NCBI RefSeq assembly: GCF_002419815.1 | Contig: NZ_DIGV01000033.1 | Coordinates: forward strand, 1 to 13,028 | DNA length: 13,028 bases | Reading direction: 5' to 3' | Origin: Brevundimonas sp. UBA5713 | Lineage (GTDB): Bacteria > Pseudomonadota > Alphaproteobacteria > Caulobacterales > Caulobacteraceae | In this document: piece by piece, positions 1-7,342 of the stretch | Layout: the number at the start of each line of letters is the position of its first letter | Position numbering within the stretch: position 1 is the stretch's first letter | Position numbers and translations under genes: made by a program | The notes under the pieces: model-generated | What the model was told of the DNA's origin: nothing | Database searches by the model: none | Seen by the model: only the letters and a program-made list of their open reading frames with translations

Positions 1-255
1 CATGACCGGCGCGGCGGCGGGTCGTCCGGTCGGGCCGCGCGTGCGAAGCGGGGCGGCCTGGGCGATGTCGGATCGCATAATGGCCAAGGTGCGCTGCAAA
101 TCCGCCGTGCGGCGTGTGCTGGACTGCAAGCCGAAACGGGCATCCACCACCTGACTGAGCACCAGTACGCCCGCCGCCGATATCATCGCGAAAATGGCAA
201 GGGCCAGCAGCACCTCGACCAGCGTAAAGCCCTGACGCGACGAAGGGCCGGTCAT
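1..255 (-). CDS. gspJ: Type II secretion minor pseudopilin GspJ (partial, C-terminus outside window)
   Basis: Only the first 85 codons are present and the frame is open to the left edge. GspJ is a minor pseudopilin that, with GspI and GspK, forms the tip complex of the periplasmic pseudopilus. Residues 1-9 are a short leader ending in Gly9. A class III prepilin cleavage site follows, with Phe10 as mature residue +1, TLVEV next and Glu14 as the invariant +5 residue. A hydrophobic helix spans about 11-32. The ATG overlaps the gspI stop as ATGA (4 bases) and has no clear Shine-Dalgarno of its own, so translation is probably coupled to gspI. The J assignment rests on order (last of G-H-I-J) and on the prepilin motif. 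The C-terminal part that would confirm it is not visible. Confidence 0.88.
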   Translation of the reverse strand, partial: MTGPSSRQGFTLVEVLLALAIFAMISAAGVLVLSQVVDARFGLQSSTRRTADLQRTLAIMRSDIAQAAPLRTRGPTGRPAAAPVM

Positions 256-602
256 TGCGGCGCATCCGAGCGATGGACGCGGCGCTGGGCCAGCATCTGG
301 GTGCCATCCATGACGCGCACTTCCAGCCCGCGCACCTGACCTTCCACGGCGACCTCACCGGCGATCCACGTCCATGACTGTCCGGCCATCTGCATTTGTC
401 CGGCGGAGGCCGTCTGACGACCCAGCGCCAGTTCGGCAGCCACCGTATCGGCGACCATGCCGGCCACGGTGCGCTGTTCCAGCATCGCCGCCGTGCGGGT
501 GCTCTCGATGGTCAGCTTCATCAGCGCCATGGCCGCCAAGGCAAACACCGCCAGCGCCACCAGCATTTCGATCAGGGTGAAGCCATCGCGCCTAGGGCTC
601 AA
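252..602 (-). CDS. gspI: Type II secretion minor pseudopilin GspI
   Basis: A 116-residue minor pseudopilin, close to the usual GspI length. The leader is seven residues (MSPRRDG), cleaved after Gly7 before Phe8. TLIEML follows with Glu12 at +5, and the hydrophobic helix spans about 9-30. GspI is known to nucleate the pseudopilus tip with GspJ and GspK. The start codon is TTG (600-602), inside the last codons of gspH with an 11-base overlap. The choice is supported by a strong GGAGG with six bases of spacing, and no in-frame ATG gives a complete leader plus cleavage site. The stop overlaps the gspJ ATG. It should be processed by the prepilin peptidase at 11862-12503. Confidence 0.92.
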   Translation of the reverse strand: MSPRRDGFTLIEMLVALAVFALAAMALMKLTIESTRTAAMLEQRTVAGMVADTVAAELALGRQTASAGQMQMAGQSWTWIAGEVAVEGQVRGLEVRVMDGTQMLAQRRVHRSDAPQ

Positions 603-1059
603 GGGTCACCTCCCCCGCGCCATCCACACTGACCCATGCCCCCTGTCCTTGCCGCACAAGGTACCAGCGCACAGGATCAGCCAGACCTGTGGCGTCAAAC
701 ATCAGCCGGTCCTGCACTGGCCCTGTCATCCCTTCGGGCCAAGGCTGGGGCTTTAGCGCACCGGACAGCACTGACCAGCCCTGCCCGTCATAGGCCTCGA
801 ACCGGTAGCCGTCGGGCGACAAACGCACCGCTACGGCGCGATTGGTCAAGATGGCTTCCTCGCGCGCCAATATCAGTCTGGCGGCAAAGCGCTGGGCCTC
901 GCGCGCGGCAGTAGGGCGCGGATCGGGGGACGACAGAACGACCGCCGTCGCCGCGACGCCGATTACGGCAATCACCACCAACAGCTCGACAAGGGTAAAG
1001 CCTTGGCGCGTTCGGGAGACTGGCGGGTTACAGGGTCCAGTTGCCGATGTCGGCGTCAT
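592..1059 (-). CDS. gspH: Type II secretion pseudopilin GspH
   Basis: A 155-residue minor pseudopilin that probably sits below the GspI-J-K tip. The leader is 20 residues (MTPTSATGPCNPPVSRTRQG). The cleavage site is Gly20/Phe21, with TLVELLVVIAVIG following and Glu25 at +5. The soluble domain has the mixed beta pattern of GspH and a 'REEAILTNRAVAVRL' segment near 66-80 that resembles the conserved GspH/FimT region. The frame is open further upstream, but ATG 1059 is preferred. It is the only in-frame start that gives a normal leader length, and it has a purine-rich GGCGAGGGA just upstream. This start overlaps the end of gspG by 32 bases, and the 3' end overlaps gspI by 11. Confidence 0.9.
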   Translation of the reverse strand: MTPTSATGPCNPPVSRTRQGFTLVELLVVIAVIGVAATAVVLSSPDPRPTAAREAQRFAARLILAREEAILTNRAVAVRLSPDGYRFEAYDGQGWSVLSGALKPQPWPEGMTGPVQDRLMFDATGLADPVRWYLVRQGQGAWVSVDGAGEVTLEP

Positions 1060-1510
1060 TTCCCTCGCCCCCTTCCTTGCCGTCGGCACCATTGGTCCAG
1101 ACGTCGAACTGTCCGCCATGGGCGCTGTTGCGGCGATATTGATAGGGGTTGCCCCACGGATCATCCGGCAGGCGACGGATATAGCCGCCTTGGCGATAGC
1201 GCTCCGGTCGGCTCAGGTCTGCGGGAGGTGCCGACAGGGCCGCCAGCCCCTGCTGGTCCGTAGGGAAGGCCAGATTGTCCAGACGATAGGTTTCCAGAGC
1301 CTGTTCCAGCACGGCGATGTCGGCGCGGGCCTTGCCTACCATCGCCTTGTCCTGACTGGGCAGCACATTGATCACCACCACCGTCGCCAACAGGCCGATG
1401 ATCACGATCACCACCAACAGCTCGACCAGAGTAAAGCCCTCGCGGCCCCGCTCCTGCGGCGTCTGCTGACGGCGGCGGGACTGTCGAAGGTGTTGGATCA
1501 GCATGTTCAT
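1028..1510 (-). CDS. gspG: Type II secretion major pseudopilin GspG
   Basis: A 160-residue precursor of the main pseudopilus subunit. The leader is unusually long and basic (25 residues, several Arg and Gln). The site is Gly25/Phe26, then TLVELLVVIVIIGLLA, with Glu30 at +5. The mature protein is about 135 residues. The family signatures are clear: 'DPWGNPYQY' near 117-125, and a C-terminal loop 'GADGKEGGEGNDADIGNW' (141-158) with the acidic residues that bind calcium in PulG/XcpT-type subunits. ATG 1510 is chosen because GCGAGG lies five bases upstream. A second ATG at 1504 is possible and would shorten the leader by two residues. The gene begins 11 bases after gspF ends. Confidence 0.96.
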   Translation of the reverse strand: MNMLIQHLRQSRRRQQTPQERGREGFTLVELLVVIVIIGLLATVVVINVLPSQDKAMVGKARADIAVLEQALETYRLDNLAFPTDQQGLAALSAPPADLSRPERYRQGGYIRRLPDDPWGNPYQYRRNSAHGGQFDVWTNGADGKEGGEGNDADIGNWTL

Positions 1511-1521
1511 GACGGCCTCGC

Positions 1522-2724
1522 TCACCCCAAAGCCAGGGTGTTGATCTGCAAGATGGGAAGAAGGATGGACAGGACGATCAGCGCCACGATGCCGCCCATG
1601 ATCACAATGATGGCGGGCTCCAGCAGGCTGAGCATCACGGCAGTGAAATTGGCAAACTCGCGGTCCAGATAGTCGGCGGCGCGCGCCAGCATCGGCTCCA
1701 GCCGCCCGCTGTTCTCGCCAGAGGCCGTCATGTGGATCAGCACCGGGGGGAACACATCCGCACGGCGCATGGCCGCCGACAGGCCGCCGCCCTCGCGCAC
1801 AGCCTCGGCCATGGCTTCGGTGGCGCGGCGCAGGGCGCGGTTCGAAACGGTGCGGGCCGTGATGTTCAGCCCTTCCAGCACCGGTAGGCCAGCCGCGATC
1901 ATGGTGGACAGGGTGCGGGCCATGCGCGCGGCATGAAGGTCGCGCCCCAAGGCTCCGATGACAGGAAGCCGCAGCAGAAGGGCGTCGGTTCTCAAGCGAA
2001 AATCCTCGCGCCGACGCAAGAGGGCCACCGTCAGAACGGCTCCGACGACCAGCAGCGCCGCCAGCCAGCCCCACGCTGTCATCGCCCCCGACAGTCCGAT
2101 AATGCCCCGCGTCAGCAGGGGCAGCGACTGGCCCATGCTGTCGAACTGTTCGACCACCTTGGGCACCACAAAGGTCATCAGGGCGATCACCACCCCCATA
2201 GCCACCACCGCCAGCACGCAGGGATAGACCAAGGCGGTTATGACCTTGCCGCGTATTTCCTGATCGCGGTCCAACCCGTCGGCCAGACGCTCCAGAATGG
2301 GTTGCAGCGCGCCGGATGTTTCCCCTGCCCGCACCATCGCGCGATAAAGCGGCGGAAAGGCCCGCCCCTGCCCGCCCATGGCATCGGCCAGACCGCGCCC
2401 TTCCAAAAGGCCGTTATGCACGCCCTCCAGCACCTGTTTCAGATGCGGGCGGTCCGCCTGCGCCACCAAGGTCCGCAAGGCTTCCTCCAGCGGCGAGACC
2501 GACACCAGTGTCGCCAGCTGGCGGGTCACCAGCGCCAGCGCCTTGGCCGACAGACGCCCCGACGTCTTGGCGGAGCGCGCATTGGCGGAGGACGGCGCGA
2601 TCTCGACCACCACCATATTGCGGCGCGCGAGGGTATTACGGGCAGCCGTTTCGCTGTCGGCAGACAGCCGCCCGCGCACCGGATGGCCGCGCCCGTTGAT
2701 GGCGACATAGTCGTAACCGGCCAT
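1522..2724 (-). CDS. gspF: Type II secretion inner-membrane platform protein GspF
   Basis: A 400-residue polytopic protein of the inner-membrane platform that couples the GspE ATPase to pseudopilus growth. After an N-terminal cytoplasmic segment there are two repeats of the T2SSF domain (about 66-189 and 268-390). Each carries the characteristic 'RAGETSG' (132-138) or 'ASGENSG' (334-340) signature. Three membrane segments are visible, near 163-187, 208-237 and 368-391, matching the family topology. The ATG shares one base with the gspE stop (TGATG), so translation is probably coupled. Length and both repeats are complete, with no sign of damage. Confidence 0.96.
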   Translation of the reverse strand: MAGYDYVAINGRGHPVRGRLSADSETAARNTLARRNMVVVEIAPSSANARSAKTSGRLSAKALALVTRQLATLVSVSPLEEALRTLVAQADRPHLKQVLEGVHNGLLEGRGLADAMGGQGRAFPPLYRAMVRAGETSGALQPILERLADGLDRDQEIRGKVITALVYPCVLAVVAMGVVIALMTFVVPKVVEQFDSMGQSLPLLTRGIIGLSGAMTAWGWLAALLVVGAVLTVALLRRREDFRLRTDALLLRLPVIGALGRDLHAARMARTLSTMIAAGLPVLEGLNITARTVSNRALRRATEAMAEAVREGGGLSAAMRRADVFPPVLIHMTASGENSGRLEPMLARAADYLDREFANFTAVMLSLLEPAIIVIMGGIVALIVLSILLPILQINTLALG

Positions 2725-4217
2725 CAGTCGTCCGCCTGTCCGCTGCGTTCGCCGGTGACGCGCACGGCCTCTTCGACCGAGGTCTGTCCCGTCTGCACCA
2801 TGATCCGCACCCGATCCGCCAACAGCCCCTCGCCCTTGGGACCAAAGGCTGCAACGACAAGCTCTTCTTCGGGGGCAGAGGTGGCAATCAAGCGCCGAAC
2901 CGTTTCGTCGACCGGCATCACCTCATAGACACCGAGACGACCGACATAGCCGGTCTGGGCGCAGTGGCTGCATCCCACAGGGCGGAAATGTCGGGTGCGA
3001 GCCTTTAAGCCGATACGCGCGGCGGTGACCGCATCCAGCGTCTCTTCGGCGCGGCAATGGGGGCACAGTTTGCGAACCAGACGCTGGGCCATGATCAGGC
3101 GGACCGAGGACGCCAGCAGAAAGGGCTCCACCCCCATATCGCGCAGACGCGTAATGGCCCCCGCCGCATCATTGGTGTGGACGGTCGACAGCACCAGATG
3201 CCCCGTCAGGGACGCCTGAACCGCAATGGACGCCGTCTCGGTGTCGCGGATCTCGCCCACCATGACCACGTCCGGATCCTGACGAAGAATGGCGCGCAGG
3301 CCCGCGGCAAAGGTCATGCCGACGCGGGTGTTGACCTGTGTCTGGCCAATGCCCTCGACCGCATATTCGACAGGGTCTTCAATGGTCAGGATGTTGCGCT
3401 GGCCGTCATTCAGGCGCGACAAGCCCGCATAAAGGCTGGTGGTTTTGCCCGATCCGGTCGGGCCGGTCACAAGGATCACCCCGTGCGGTTCGGCCAAGGC
3501 CTTTTCCAGCGCGGCGCGGGCGTCTGCGGCCATACCCAGACTGTCGAAATCCACGCCCGTACGGTCACGGTCCAGCACGCGCATCACCACCCGCTCGCCC
3601 CCGCGCGACGGCAGGGTGGAAACGCGCACATCCAGATTTCGTCCGCCCAGCATCAGGGCGATACGCCCATCCTGCGGCACGCGCTTTTCGGCAATATCCA
3701 GACGCGCCATGACCTTGATGCGCGACACCAACAAGGGGGCCATGCGCGGGTTCAGGCTCAGCGCCTCGCGCAGCACGCCATCCACCCTCATCCGGACCAA
3801 AAGGCGGCTTTCGAAGGTTTCCAGATGGATGTCCGATGCGCCCAGCCGGACGGCCTCGGCAATCACGCCGTTGATCAGGCGGATCACAGGCGCATCGTCG
3901 TGGCTGTCCAACAGGTCCTCGGCGGCAGGCATCTCCTCCACCAGACCTTCCAGACCGGACGGGATGTCCAGCTCATCGCCCCTGTCCGACGAAAGGGCGT
4001 CTGAGGCATAGATATCCGACAAGCGCCGCTCGAACTGGGCGTCGTCCAGCATTTCGACTGACAAGGGGCGGCCCAACAGCCGGCGCGCTTCGACCAGCGC
4101 CAGCGGGTTGACGTCACGCCTGGCCCCCACCGCCATGACGTCGCCCGGCATCAGCAGCACCACGCCTTGAGAGCGCGCAAAGCCATAGGGCAGTTTGGGA
4201 TCAGCCAGCGTGATCAT
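2724..4217 (-). CDS. gspE: Type II secretion assembly ATPase GspE
   Basis: A 497-residue cytoplasmic hexameric ATPase that powers pseudopilus assembly, usually docked through GspL and GspF. An N-terminal domain (about 1-105) precedes the catalytic core. Walker A is GPTGSGKT (252-259), the Asp box is ILTIEDPVEY (276-285), Walker B is PDVVMVGEIRD (315-325), and the His box is TGHLVLSTVHTNDA (338-351). A tetracysteine zinc module is intact, with C385 and C388 in CPHC and C416 and C419 in CSHC. The frame is open upstream to 4328, but ATG 4217 gives the normal N-terminus and overlaps the end of gspD by 17 bases. Its ribosome site is weak (GGGGCGG), consistent with coupling to gspD. Confidence 0.96.
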   Translation of the reverse strand: MITLADPKLPYGFARSQGVVLLMPGDVMAVGARRDVNPLALVEARRLLGRPLSVEMLDDAQFERRLSDIYASDALSSDRGDELDIPSGLEGLVEEMPAAEDLLDSHDDAPVIRLINGVIAEAVRLGASDIHLETFESRLLVRMRVDGVLREALSLNPRMAPLLVSRIKVMARLDIAEKRVPQDGRIALMLGGRNLDVRVSTLPSRGGERVVMRVLDRDRTGVDFDSLGMAADARAALEKALAEPHGVILVTGPTGSGKTTSLYAGLSRLNDGQRNILTIEDPVEYAVEGIGQTQVNTRVGMTFAAGLRAILRQDPDVVMVGEIRDTETASIAVQASLTGHLVLSTVHTNDAAGAITRLRDMGVEPFLLASSVRLIMAQRLVRKLCPHCRAEETLDAVTAARIGLKARTRHFRPVGCSHCAQTGYVGRLGVYEVMPVDETVRRLIATSAPEEELVVAAFGPKGEGLLADRVRIMVQTGQTSVEEAVRVTGERSGQADD

Positions 4218-6318
4218 TGACCGCCCCGCCCTGCGGTAAGGGTTGTCCCGACACCGGAGCCACCGGCGCAATATAGGCCGGAGCCACAGGCGGCTGGGTG
4301 CGCATATAGTCGCGCAGCATGGCGTCAATCGAGGGCTCTACACCCGGGCTGATCTGCTGCTGCTGGGCGCGCATATAGCCCCAGCGGTCAGCCGCCAGCC
4401 CCTGCGCCTCTTGCGAGGTGCGAATGATGGTCGGGCGCAGGAAGACCATCAGATTGGTGCGCCCACCCTGTCGGCTGGTGGAACGGAACAGATGCCCCAC
4501 CACCGGCACATCGCCCAGACCGGGCACGCGGCTGGCCTCGGTGCGGTCGTTCTGGTCCAGCAGGCCACCGGCCACCGCAATGTCGCCGTCGTCCACTACC
4601 AGCGTGGTTTCCAGCTCGCGCTTGTCCATCACCAAATCTGTTGCGCCGCGCGACAGGACACCATTGATGCTGGACACCTCCTGTCTCAGCGTCAGGGTGA
4701 TAGAGCCTCCGGCATTGATCTGCGGGCGCACCGTCAGGCGCACGCCGATGTCCTTGCGCTCGGTCGTCGTGAAGGGGTTGTTGTTGCCGTTCAGCAGGGT
4801 CTGGCCCGTGGTGATGGGCACTTCCTGCCCGACAAGGAAGCTGGCCTCTTCATTGTCCAGTGTCATGATCGACGGGGTCTGCAACAGGTTCGACCCGCTG
4901 TCCGTCTTGGCCGCATTGATGATGAAACCGAACAGGCCGTCACCCCATTTGCCGCCCGCCCCGCCGACAAAACCATTGGCACCCAGCAGGCCGTTGAGCG
5001 CCAGATTTTGCAGGCGCTCGCGCAGGGGATCATCCTTGTCCAACTGATCCGAGGCCACGCCACCGGCCAGCGGCAGCAACGGCGTTGCGCGGTCGGAATA
5101 GTTGGTCAGACCCGCCCCATGTTCGCCCGCTGTAATCCACTGCACGCCCAGTTCACGCACGGCATTGTCCGACAGCTCGACCACAATGGCCTCGATCAAC
5201 ACCTGCTGGCGACGGACATCCAGTTGGCGGATGACGCCCGTCAGCGTGCGTTGCAGGTCTGCCGGTCCGGAGATCACCAGTGCGTTCGCGCCGGGGAAGC
5301 GGGCGATGGTCGCACGCTGGCCCGTTTCAGTGATGGTGGTTGTGCCGATGGCGCTCTGGGATTCTTCCGGTTCGCTGTCCACCGCACGGGCGACCGTATC
5401 GCCTTGGGCCGAGGCATTGCCGATGCCGCGTGCCGCTTGCAGGCGGCGGCTTTGTCCAGCACCGGCATCCTCTACCGGCTGACCGACAATCTGTTGCAAC
5501 ACCGGCAACAGCTGGGCCGCGTCGGCGTGTTCAAGGAAGACGACATTCACGTCCTGATTGGCGCGCGAACGGCTATCCAGATCGGAGATCAGCACACGGA
5601 CGCGCTCCAGCTGACGGGCATCGCCGCGCAACACCAGTGTGTTGGAGCTTTGTACCGGTGTGACCGTGACCAGCGACTGCTGGCCCAGCACCTGCGCCAG
5701 AACACCCGCAATCTCGCGTGCCGAAACGTTCTCCAGCGGCACGACCTGATAGTCGCTGCGGTCAACGTCGATGCTGGCGACCAAGGCGCGGATGCGGGCC
5801 ATGTTGTCGGCATAGTCGGCGACCACCACCGTATTGGCCGCCGCATTGGGCAGCACCTGCCCCTGCTCGCCCACCAAGGGCCGGATCGTCTCTGCCGCCG
5901 AGGGGGCGTCGATGTGGCGCAAGGTGAAGACCTCGGTCGCAAACCGGCCCGCACCTGTGCCCGATGGCCCTTGTGCGCCCGTGGCTGCCGGGCTGATGCG
6001 ATAGCTGCCCGATCCCGAAGGGGTCACCACCAGACCGTTGGCCCGCAGGGTCGACAGGAACAGGTCGAACAACTGGCTGGAAGTCAGCGGGCGCGGGCTG
6101 GAAACAGTGACCGTGCCGCTGACAGCCGGATCGACGATAAAGGTGCGTCCGGTGCGGCGTCCCACATCCTGAATAAAGGCGCGGATGTCGGCATTTTGCA
6201 CATTCAGCGTCTGTGCCGCCTGCGCATGGGCGACCGCAGGCAGGGCCATCAACGGGGCCTGCACCATCAGCAGAGCACACAGGCCCGAACACAGCATAAG
6301 ATGCGGTTTGCGGCTCAT
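4201..6318 (-). CDS. gspD: Type II secretion outer-membrane secretin GspD
   Basis: A 705-residue secretin, the multimeric outer-membrane channel of the T2SS. A Sec signal peptide (1-32, ending AHA/Q) is followed by domain N0 (about 36-108), N1 (127-187), N2 (190-250), N3 (254-370) and the secretin beta-barrel (about 371-635). The barrel carries the family signature VPGLGDVPVVGHLFRS at 598-613. A Ser/Glu/Thr-rich insertion of about 50 residues (283-333) interrupts N3. The C-terminal tail (650-705) is Gln- and then Pro/Ala-rich, and this window does not show whether it contains a pilotin-binding S-domain. The ATG at 6318 has TAGGA seven bases upstream, and only eight bases separate it from gspC. 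Confidence 0.96.
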   Translation of the reverse strand: MSRKPHLMLCSGLCALLMVQAPLMALPAVAHAQAAQTLNVQNADIRAFIQDVGRRTGRTFIVDPAVSGTVTVSSPRPLTSSQLFDLFLSTLRANGLVVTPSGSGSYRISPAATGAQGPSGTGAGRFATEVFTLRHIDAPSAAETIRPLVGEQGQVLPNAAANTVVVADYADNMARIRALVASIDVDRSDYQVVPLENVSAREIAGVLAQVLGQQSLVTVTPVQSSNTLVLRGDARQLERVRVLISDLDSRSRANQDVNVVFLEHADAAQLLPVLQQIVGQPVEDAGAGQSRRLQAARGIGNASAQGDTVARAVDSEPEESQSAIGTTTITETGQRATIARFPGANALVISGPADLQRTLTGVIRQLDVRRQQVLIEAIVVELSDNAVRELGVQWITAGEHGAGLTNYSDRATPLLPLAGGVASDQLDKDDPLRERLQNLALNGLLGANGFVGGAGGKWGDGLFGFIINAAKTDSGSNLLQTPSIMTLDNEEASFLVGQEVPITTGQTLLNGNNNPFTTTERKDIGVRLTVRPQINAGGSITLTLRQEVSSINGVLSRGATDLVMDKRELETTLVVDDGDIAVAGGLLDQNDRTEASRVPGLGDVPVVGHLFRSTSRQGGRTNLMVFLRPTIIRTSQEAQGLAADRWGYMRAQQQQISPGVEPSIDAMLRDYMRTQPPVAPAYIAPVAPVSGQPLPQGGAVNDHAG

Positions 6319-6326
6319 TAACGGTC

Positions 6327-7130
6327 CTACCGGGTTGTGATCGTGGTCATGCGCCGCTGGCCGCCGCGCTCGAATGAAATTTCGGCGGACGAAGCGTTGG
6401 CCAGTCGTTCGCGCAGAGTGTTCAGAGCTTGTGGCGACGTCAGTGCCGTGCCGTTAACCGACAGGATCACATCGCCGTTTTGAAGACCTGCCGCCGCCAG
6501 TTCACTGGCCTCATCGGAGGCGGTGACGGTCAGACCTGTGACCCGCAGGCCATCAAGGCGCGGCCTCAAACCGGCCTGCGCCATAAGGCGCGCGGGATTG
6601 ACGACCGCCGCCGCATTTGCAGGCGCGGCTCCGGACGGCGTGTCCGCACCGGTGTCCTCGATGGGGGCGGCAACGTCCAGCGCCACTTCGGGGAAATAGA
6701 GGCGCGACAGGGTGTCTCCACGCGCCAAGGTCACATGATCGGGCCCCACCGATTTGAGGGTGACACCCCCAGTGACCGCCTCGCCCACAGCGACCGAGAC
6801 CTGCACACCGTCGGGACCACCGATGATGGCCGATCCACCGCCGAGCCCATCGGCGCTGACGCCAAAAAGGGTAAAGCCTGTTGTGTCGACCTCGGCCTCT
6901 GAAACGCTGGCCCCGGCGAAGGGATCATAACGGCCAAGGATCGCCGTATCGGGTTTGGGTGCAGAGCGCACAGCCACATCCGGTGCGGGTGCGGCAAACA
7001 GCCAGACCAGCCTTCCTGCCTGAACCAGCAGGATGACGATCAGCAAGACTTCCAGCCCGCGCCGCAGGGTGTCTGCCGCGAGAACATTTCCAAAGCCTGA
7101 TGTGCGCAGACCCTGCAACACGAGCGCCAT
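6327..7130 (-). CDS. gspC: Type II secretion inner-membrane linker GspC with C-terminal PDZ domain
   Basis: A 267-residue bitopic protein that joins the inner-membrane platform to the N0 domain of GspD and helps select substrate. A short cytoplasmic N-terminus leads to one membrane helix (about 26-47). A periplasmic HR domain follows, near 68-147, with 'TLFGVSADG' at its start. After an Ala/Pro-rich linker comes a PDZ domain (about 190-267) with 'LAAAGLQNGDVILSVNGTAL' as its core. Some GspC proteins have a coiled coil instead, and this one clearly has PDZ. It is the first gene of the operon. The frame stays open to 7208 but has no ATG, GTG or TTG upstream of 7130, so this start is secure despite a weak ribosome site. 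Confidence 0.94.
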   Translation of the reverse strand: MALVLQGLRTSGFGNVLAADTLRRGLEVLLIVILLVQAGRLVWLFAAPAPDVAVRSAPKPDTAILGRYDPFAGASVSEAEVDTTGFTLFGVSADGLGGGSAIIGGPDGVQVSVAVGEAVTGGVTLKSVGPDHVTLARGDTLSRLYFPEVALDVAAPIEDTGADTPSGAAPANAAAVVNPARLMAQAGLRPRLDGLRVTGLTVTASDEASELAAAGLQNGDVILSVNGTALTSPQALNTLRERLANASSAEISFERGGQRRMTTITTR

Positions 7131-7271
7131 CCCGATGTCGGCGGGACGGTTCGCCCCGACACTGTACAGGCGAACTATCGCGATGTTCCGTACCCGGCTT
7201 GCATGTCACAATGACAGGCCAGCGAAGATGAGATGACGAATACTCCGAACGCGGAACATTGGTATTAAAAC
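7131..7271 (-). promoter_or_regulatory. Leader/promoter region of the gspC-J operon with two dyads
   Basis: This is the only non-coding gap upstream of the T2SS operon, so the operon promoter is likely here. I see no convincing -35/-10 pair. Two inverted repeats stand out. One is TGTCA-N3-TGACA at 7204-7216. The other has seven-base arms (GTTCGCC and GGCGAAC) at 7149-7155 and 7169-7175, around a 13-base spacer that meets the palindrome CTGTACAG (7162-7169). The second dyad lies about 19 bases from the gspC ATG. It could fold in the transcript or bind a regulator. Function is inferred from position only. Confidence 0.4.
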
Positions 7272-7309
7272 CATAAGAAAAGACCGGAGCGCCCTGGGGC
7301 ACTCCGGTC
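7272..7309 (-). terminator. Rho-independent terminator after the TonB-dependent receptor gene
   Basis: On the minus strand an eight-base GC-rich stem (GACCGGAG with CTCCGGTC) continues past one mismatch into a further GCCC/GGGC helix with a tiny loop. TTTTCTTAT follows directly. It begins 33 bases after the receptor stop codon. Stem, U-rich tail and position all fit an intrinsic terminator that separates the receptor transcript from the T2SS operon. Confidence 0.85.
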
Positions 7310-7342
7310 CAAGTCAAGTTCCTGCTCGCAGGGGGAGAAGTG

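Noticed and set aside
1511..2074. Long N-terminal extension of the gspG frame
   Set aside because: It lies wholly over gspF in another frame and lacks protein features. The prepilin leader starting at 1510 explains the N-terminus.
1933..2928. Plus-strand open frame of 331 codons opposite gspF and gspE
   Set aside because: Composition dominated by His, Gln and Arg, typical of antisense reading of GC-rich genes. The minus-strand genes have all family motifs.
4243..6321. Plus-strand open frame of 692 codons opposite gspD
   Set aside because: It is an exact antisense shadow of a clear secretin gene. The His/Arg/Gln-rich translation has no domain pattern, and high GC content makes stop codons rare in that frame.
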